Shown here piece by piece: positions 62,763 through 64,000 of a DNA stretch of 64,000 nucleotides. The notes under the pieces are model-generated. The model ran no database searches. It saw nothing but the letters and a program-made list of their open reading frames with translations, and was not told where the DNA came from. Positions within the stretch are counted from its first letter, which is position 1; each line of letters opens with the position of its first letter. This DNA is from Atherinomorus stipes. Taxonomy: Eukaryota; Chordata; Actinopteri; Atheriniformes; Atherinidae. The stretch covers positions 186,001-250,000 of the forward strand of contig JALJCO010000110.1 in assembly GCA_023101725.1 (NCBI GenBank), given 5' to 3'. Made by a program: the position numbers and the translations under genes.

Positions 62763-64000
62763 CATCGCTCCATATCTGAACACCTGACAGAGGTAAAGCG
62801 TCAGTGATGCTGTTGATCTGCCTTTTGTCCTCAGAAGACAAAAAATGGGCAGTTTTATGAATAAAACCTCCTCCAGTGACAGTGAGGGCCAAACATCTCT
62901 CCACAGTCAAGATGAATTTCTGCTTTTACATAGATGCTTTCATGCGTTTTACATAATCCCGCTCAGCCAACAAAGCCAGAAAAGACTAACTGAATCTGTA
63001 ATCAAATGTCTCAATCTGCCTCAATTAACCACAGCAGTGAGCATTTCATTTTTTATTTTTTTTTGTTTTTTACTGCTGTTTATAAATTGATAAATGCATT
63101 CCTATGAAGAGTAAAAAATTTCCCTTTTCCTCTATTTTTAAAAAAAAAAGAAAACTAATTTATTCAAGACTGTGGTTTCTCACCATGATTTTAAGGCCAC
63201 GTCTTTATTAAAACCACTGACACACTGTGGTGGAAATGGGGGAAACTGACATACAACACGCAAGAAATCACACCTAAACTCCTGTTAGCCTGCACCATTA
63301 CAAGAAAAATCATCACGGCACCAAGTCAACTCTCAAAGTAAAGTCAGTTCCCATCAGTTGTAAATCCACTCAGACTGAAGGATAGCTGGAATAAAACGGT
63401 CAAATTAGATCACATTTGTTTATACAGTCATCCTCAAAACTATTCATATCTCTTCAACTGAACAAAGAAAAAAATCAGCTGTCAGTGAAATAAGTTGAAA
63501 TTGACAAAAATAATAAATACAAATTCTATGAAAATCATAACACTGATTTTGAATTGTGGTTTGAAAGAAATATTAAAAACAAACACATAAAAAATAAACA
63601 AGTAAACAAGCATGATGGGGCTCTGTAAGTAAAACTTTGTTGAGCAACACTTTGAGGCAATTACTGTTATCAGATGTTTTTTCCAATATTCAAAAACATT
63701 TCTACACCTGTTGTCAGGTGTTTTGGTCCACTGTTCATGGGAGAGATGCTCTAATGTGTCCCAGACAGTGTTTTTATTATTATTATTAGTTATTATTTTC
63801 AACTACAATTGAAAAGCAATACTTTATTTCAGTAAATTATTTGAATTATTTGAGTTTTTTGAATTACTGTTGTGAATTTAGTCTTTTCTTTAAAGGGTTT
63901 GAATAATTATGAGGACGACTGTAGATCATGTTTAAGCCAATCACAGCTGAGGCAATGTAAACATTAACACACAAGAATGAAGCAAAGCAAAACAAATAAA
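62763..64000. other. sh3gl2 intron 1, no exon found
   Basis: Apart from the Tc1-type MITE at 63425-63921, this is AT-rich sequence without a recognisable exon. I looked on the minus strand for the short first coding exon of endophilin and did not see it. Confidence 0.5.
63425..63921. mobile_element. Tc1-type MITE, complete copy
   Basis: 497 bp; termini CAGTCATCCTCAAAACTATT and AATTATGAGGACGACTG, flanked by TA (63423-63424, 63922-63923). Carries all modules of the family (CATGATGGGGCTC, GAGCAACACTTTGAG, TTTTGGTCCACTGTTCATG). No transposase. Confidence 0.8.

Overview
This is vertebrate, almost certainly teleost fish, DNA. The evidence is three intron-containing genes of vertebrate-specific families with GT-AG introns, plus a dense load of fish-type transposons (Tc1-like, hAT-like, PIF/Harbinger-like, TTAA-target MITEs, a non-LTR retrotransposon, a tRNA-derived SINE). 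The species cannot be named from the sequence.

Three protein-coding genes account for all the coding sequence I can support. (1) coro2a, plus strand, 13 coding exons at 7333-22093, encodes a 551-residue class II coronin with a WD40 propeller and a C-terminal coiled coil. (2) anp32b, minus strand, 7 coding exons at 38916-25967, encodes a 251-residue acidic leucine-rich nuclear phosphoprotein. (3) sh3gl2 (endophilin A1), minus strand, 8 coding exons at 60600-49675, encodes the BAR domain and SH3 domain; the short first coding exon was not found and should lie beyond position 64000. coro2a and anp32b converge across a 3.9 kb gap. From memory, human CORO2A and ANP32B lie close together on 9q22 and SH3GL2 lies on 9p, so the trio looks like ancestral linkage. 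I see no shared pathway among the three: actin regulation, nuclear chaperone/phosphatase-inhibitor function, and endocytic membrane bending.

Layout: 1-7332 is upstream of coro2a, mostly repeats, including a long foldback and a Tc1 inside a Tc1-like MITE. 7333-22093 is coro2a; its introns carry a SINE cut by a Harbinger-type MITE, a whole decayed Tc1, and several hAT MITEs. 22094-25966 is the convergent gap, with a composite hAT holding a 286-bp tandem array, and the anp32b 3' UTR. 25967-39070 is anp32b and its promoter; intron 3 holds a three-level nest (hAT > Tc1 > Harbinger) in which each level has its own target-site duplication. 39071-49674 is mostly non-coding and may include a long sh3gl2 3' UTR. 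49675-64000 is sh3gl2, with introns full of MITEs and a 5'-truncated LINE whose reverse transcriptase frame is still open.

I found no new multi-gene system. The unusual content is transposon archaeology that can be read directly (two insertions have their empty site elsewhere in the window) and an hAT MITE family carrying palindromes that match or decay from TCTCGCGAGA, the known BANP/ZBTB33 binding motif. Exon coordinates come from reading splice sites and reading frame by hand; family names rest on remembered homologues, and no search was run.
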